Below are positions 5,882 to 7,444 of a stretch of 7,444 nucleotides of DNA, one piece after another. The stretch is from Nannocystaceae bacterium. GTDB lineage: Bacteria > Myxococcota_A > Polyangia > Nannocystales > Nannocystaceae. The notes beneath the pieces were generated by a model. The model saw only the letters and a program-made list of their open reading frames with translations. It was not told the DNA's origin and did not search any database. A program made the translations under genes and the position numbers. Each line of letters starts with the position of its first letter. Positions within the stretch are counted from its first letter, which is position 1. The stretch is from positions 1 through 7,444 of the forward strand of contig JAESSZ010000736.1 in the NCBI GenBank assembly GCA_016763875.1. The letters are read 5' to 3'.

Positions 5882-7444
5882 TCAGGCTTGACTGCCCCAC
5901 AGGGCCTCACGCAGACCTGAGGCCCGGTCGATGCGGCGACTCGTGGCCTCTGCGATGACCGCTGCACTGCCGTGGATGACCACTCGACTGCGCGCCCGCG
6001 TGACCGCGGTGTAGATGAGTTCCCGCGTCAAGATCGGCGAGACGGCCGGCGGTAGGATGACCGCGACGCGGTCGAATTCGGAGCCTTGGCTCTTGTGGAC
6101 CGTCATGGCGAACACGGTCTCGTGCGGGGGTAGCCGGTGCGGCGATACAATACGTTGGCCCCCGTCGGGTCGAGCGAAGACGGTTCGTATGCGGCCGTTT
6201 GCGTCGCGGCTGATGATGCCAACGTCGCCGTTGAACAGGTCCAACTGGTAGTCGTTCTTCGTCACCATGATCGGACGACCGTCGTAGAACGGGCTGGTTC
6301 GTTGGATGAGCCCCGCCTCCTCTAACGTCGCCTCGATCCCGAGCGTGAGCTGCTCGATCCCAAAGCGGCCTTTGCGGTGGGCGGCCAGCACACGAAAGTC
6401 CGAGAATGCTTCGAGCCGTTTGGCGGGCTCGCGATGCCGGAGCATGGCTGCCAAGCCCTGTAAGACCCCCGGTCGCAGCCCTCGAATCGGATCGTCCCCG
6501 TCGCCGAGGGCGAGCAACGCCACCCCCGAGTTTTCCTCGCTGTAGGCAATGTCCGGCGAGACGGGCTCGCCGAGTGCCTCAAGCACCGCGGAGGCGTCGC
6601 CGCGACCGATGGCCCGGGCCAAACCGCCGATCCCACCTTCAGCTTCGAACCGGAAACTGTGCGTGAGCTCTACGATGCAATCCCAGATCCCGGTCTTGTC
6701 CGGGCCCGTGGCAGTAGGGGCGTACTGGGCTCCGAGACGTTCGGCTATTTCCGCGGCGAAGGTTTGAGAGTAGCCGTGCGTGCGGCCGGCGTTGCATATG
6801 TCCCCGAGGATGGCGCCCGCTTCGACCGATGCCAGCTGGTTCTTGTCCCCCAACAGAATCACGCGGGCGTTGGGTGGCAGCGCCTCGAACAACTTGGCCA
6901 TCAGCGCGAGATCGACCATCGATGCTTCGTCGACCAACACGACATCGGCCGGCAGTGGATCGTCTGCGTCGTGGCGGAACTGGGTGGGCGAGCCGGGGCG
7001 GAATCCAAGCGCGCGGTGGATCGTGGACGCTTGCCCCGGGATCGAGTCACGGACAGCATCTGAACAGGGCAGTGCCGCTCGACCGGATTCGATCGACTCC
7101 ACCAGGCGCGCGGCTGCCTTGCCGGTCGGGGCCAGCAAGCGGATCCGCAGTGGGGCACGGCCTGCACCGAGCGCCTGTTCTTGCAGCAGGGCGAGGATTC
7201 GCAGCACGGTCGTGGTCTTGCCCGTCCCCGGACCGCCCGAGATCACGGTAAGTCCACGCAAAACGGCGACGACTGCCGCGAGGCGTTGTTGGGCGTGAGC
7301 GACAAAACCCGAGCCGGACGTGGGGAGCAATCGGTCGACGCCTTCGCGCAGGCGGGCGAGGTCGACCGCGGCCGGCCGAAGCGCCACACGTTCTCGCAGG
7401 CGTTCGGCGAGCGCACGTTGGTAGTGGAAATAGCGCGACAGGTA
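5882..7444 (-). CDS. recD: Exodeoxyribonuclease V alpha subunit RecD (N-terminus outside window)
   Basis: The frame stays open to the window edge, giving 520 residues; the GTG at 7385-7387 is internal, since YLSRYFHYQ upstream of it matches the N-terminal region of RecD. All SF1 helicase motifs are present in order: Walker A GGPGTGKTT (about 7211-7237), LAPTGKAAARL and the TIHRALG element, Walker B VLVDEASM (about 6916-6942), GDKNQLASVEAG, VLAAHRKGRFGIEQL, the NDYQLDLFNGDVG strand, MTVHKSQGSEF (6080-6106 region), and IYTAVTRARSR, closing with SRRIDRASGLREALW. RecD is the fast 5'-3' helicase motor of RecBCD, which processes double-strand DNA ends and degrades foreign linear DNA. The RecBCD-type motif IV-V spacing and C-terminus favour RecD over the stand-alone RecD2, though the missing N-terminus keeps RecD2 from being fully excluded. 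recB and recC would be expected upstream on the minus strand, beyond base 7444. No motif residue looks damaged. Confidence 0.93.
   Translation of the reverse strand, partial: YLSRYFHYQRALAERLRERVALRPAAVDLARLREGVDRLLPTSGSGFVAHAQQRLAAVVAVLRGLTVISGGPGTGKTTTVLRILALLQEQALGAGRAPLRIRLLAPTGKAAARLVESIESGRAALPCSDAVRDSIPGQASTIHRALGFRPGSPTQFRHDADDPLPADVVLVDEASMVDLALMAKLFEALPPNARVILLGDKNQLASVEAGAILGDICNAGRTHGYSQTFAAEIAERLGAQYAPTATGPDKTGIWDCIVELTHSFRFEAEGGIGGLARAIGRGDASAVLEALGEPVSPDIAYSEENSGVALLALGDGDDPIRGLRPGVLQGLAAMLRHREPAKRLEAFSDFRVLAAHRKGRFGIEQLTLGIEATLEEAGLIQRTSPFYDGRPIMVTKNDYQLDLFNGDVGIISRDANGRIRTVFARPDGGQRIVSPHRLPPHETVFAMTVHKSQGSEFDRVAVILPPAVSPILTRELIYTAVTRARSRVVIHGSAAVIAEATSRRIDRASGLREALWGSQA

Noticed and set aside
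5842..5967. N-terminal 42-residue extension of the S41-like protein using an in-frame start at 5967.
   Set aside because: It overlaps recD by 86 bp and would put a non-signal stretch ahead of a clear signal peptide starting at 5841.
7385..7387. GTG as the start codon of recD within the window.
   Set aside because: The frame continues to the window edge and the preceding residues (YLSRYFHYQRALAE) match the RecD N-terminal region, so the codon is internal.

Overview
This 7.4 kb window is GC-rich bacterial chromosome (roughly two thirds G+C by eye) and is almost fully coding. It holds two convergent gene blocks whose stop codons lie 9 bp apart. No stretch longer than 40 bp lacks a gene, and I saw no mobile element, CRISPR array, tRNA or rRNA. 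The gene content (branched-chain acyl-CoA catabolism, RecBCD-type RecD, an exported S41-like protein) fits a high-GC Gram-negative such as a proteobacterium or myxobacterium-like lineage. That placement is a weak inference; no taxonomic marker is present.

Left block, plus strand (1-3166): the C-terminal end of an enoyl-CoA hydratase family protein; a complete biotin-dependent acyl-CoA carboxylase alpha subunit (biotin carboxylase plus biotin carrier, methylcrotonyl/propionyl/acetyl-CoA carboxylase type); and a BKACE (DUF849, beta-keto acid cleavage) enzyme that overlaps the carboxylase gene by ATGA. The hydratase-carboxylase order resembles liuC-liuD of the leucine/isovalerate pathway. BKACE occupies the place where an HMG-CoA lyase gene (liuE) is often found. 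Both enzyme types yield acetoacetate, so the block looks like an acyl-CoA catabolic operon that probably continues upstream of the window.

Right block, minus strand (7444-3176, read right to left): recD, the alpha subunit of exodeoxyribonuclease V, cut by the window edge; a putative lipoprotein of the S41 (C-terminal processing peptidase-like) family with an altered catalytic-serine site; a classical short-chain dehydrogenase/reductase whose GTG start overlaps the S41 stop (GTGA); and a 110-residue protein I cannot name. Spacings of 40, -4 and 33 bp suggest co-transcription, although the four products have no obvious shared function.

Most of the window is ordinary housekeeping and catabolic sequence. 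The points worth a second look are the BKACE gene in a leucine-degradation-like operon, the Asp at the expected nucleophile position of the S41 protein, and a 12-bp tandem repeat just before the 110-residue gene. I found no convincing evidence of a new multi-gene system.
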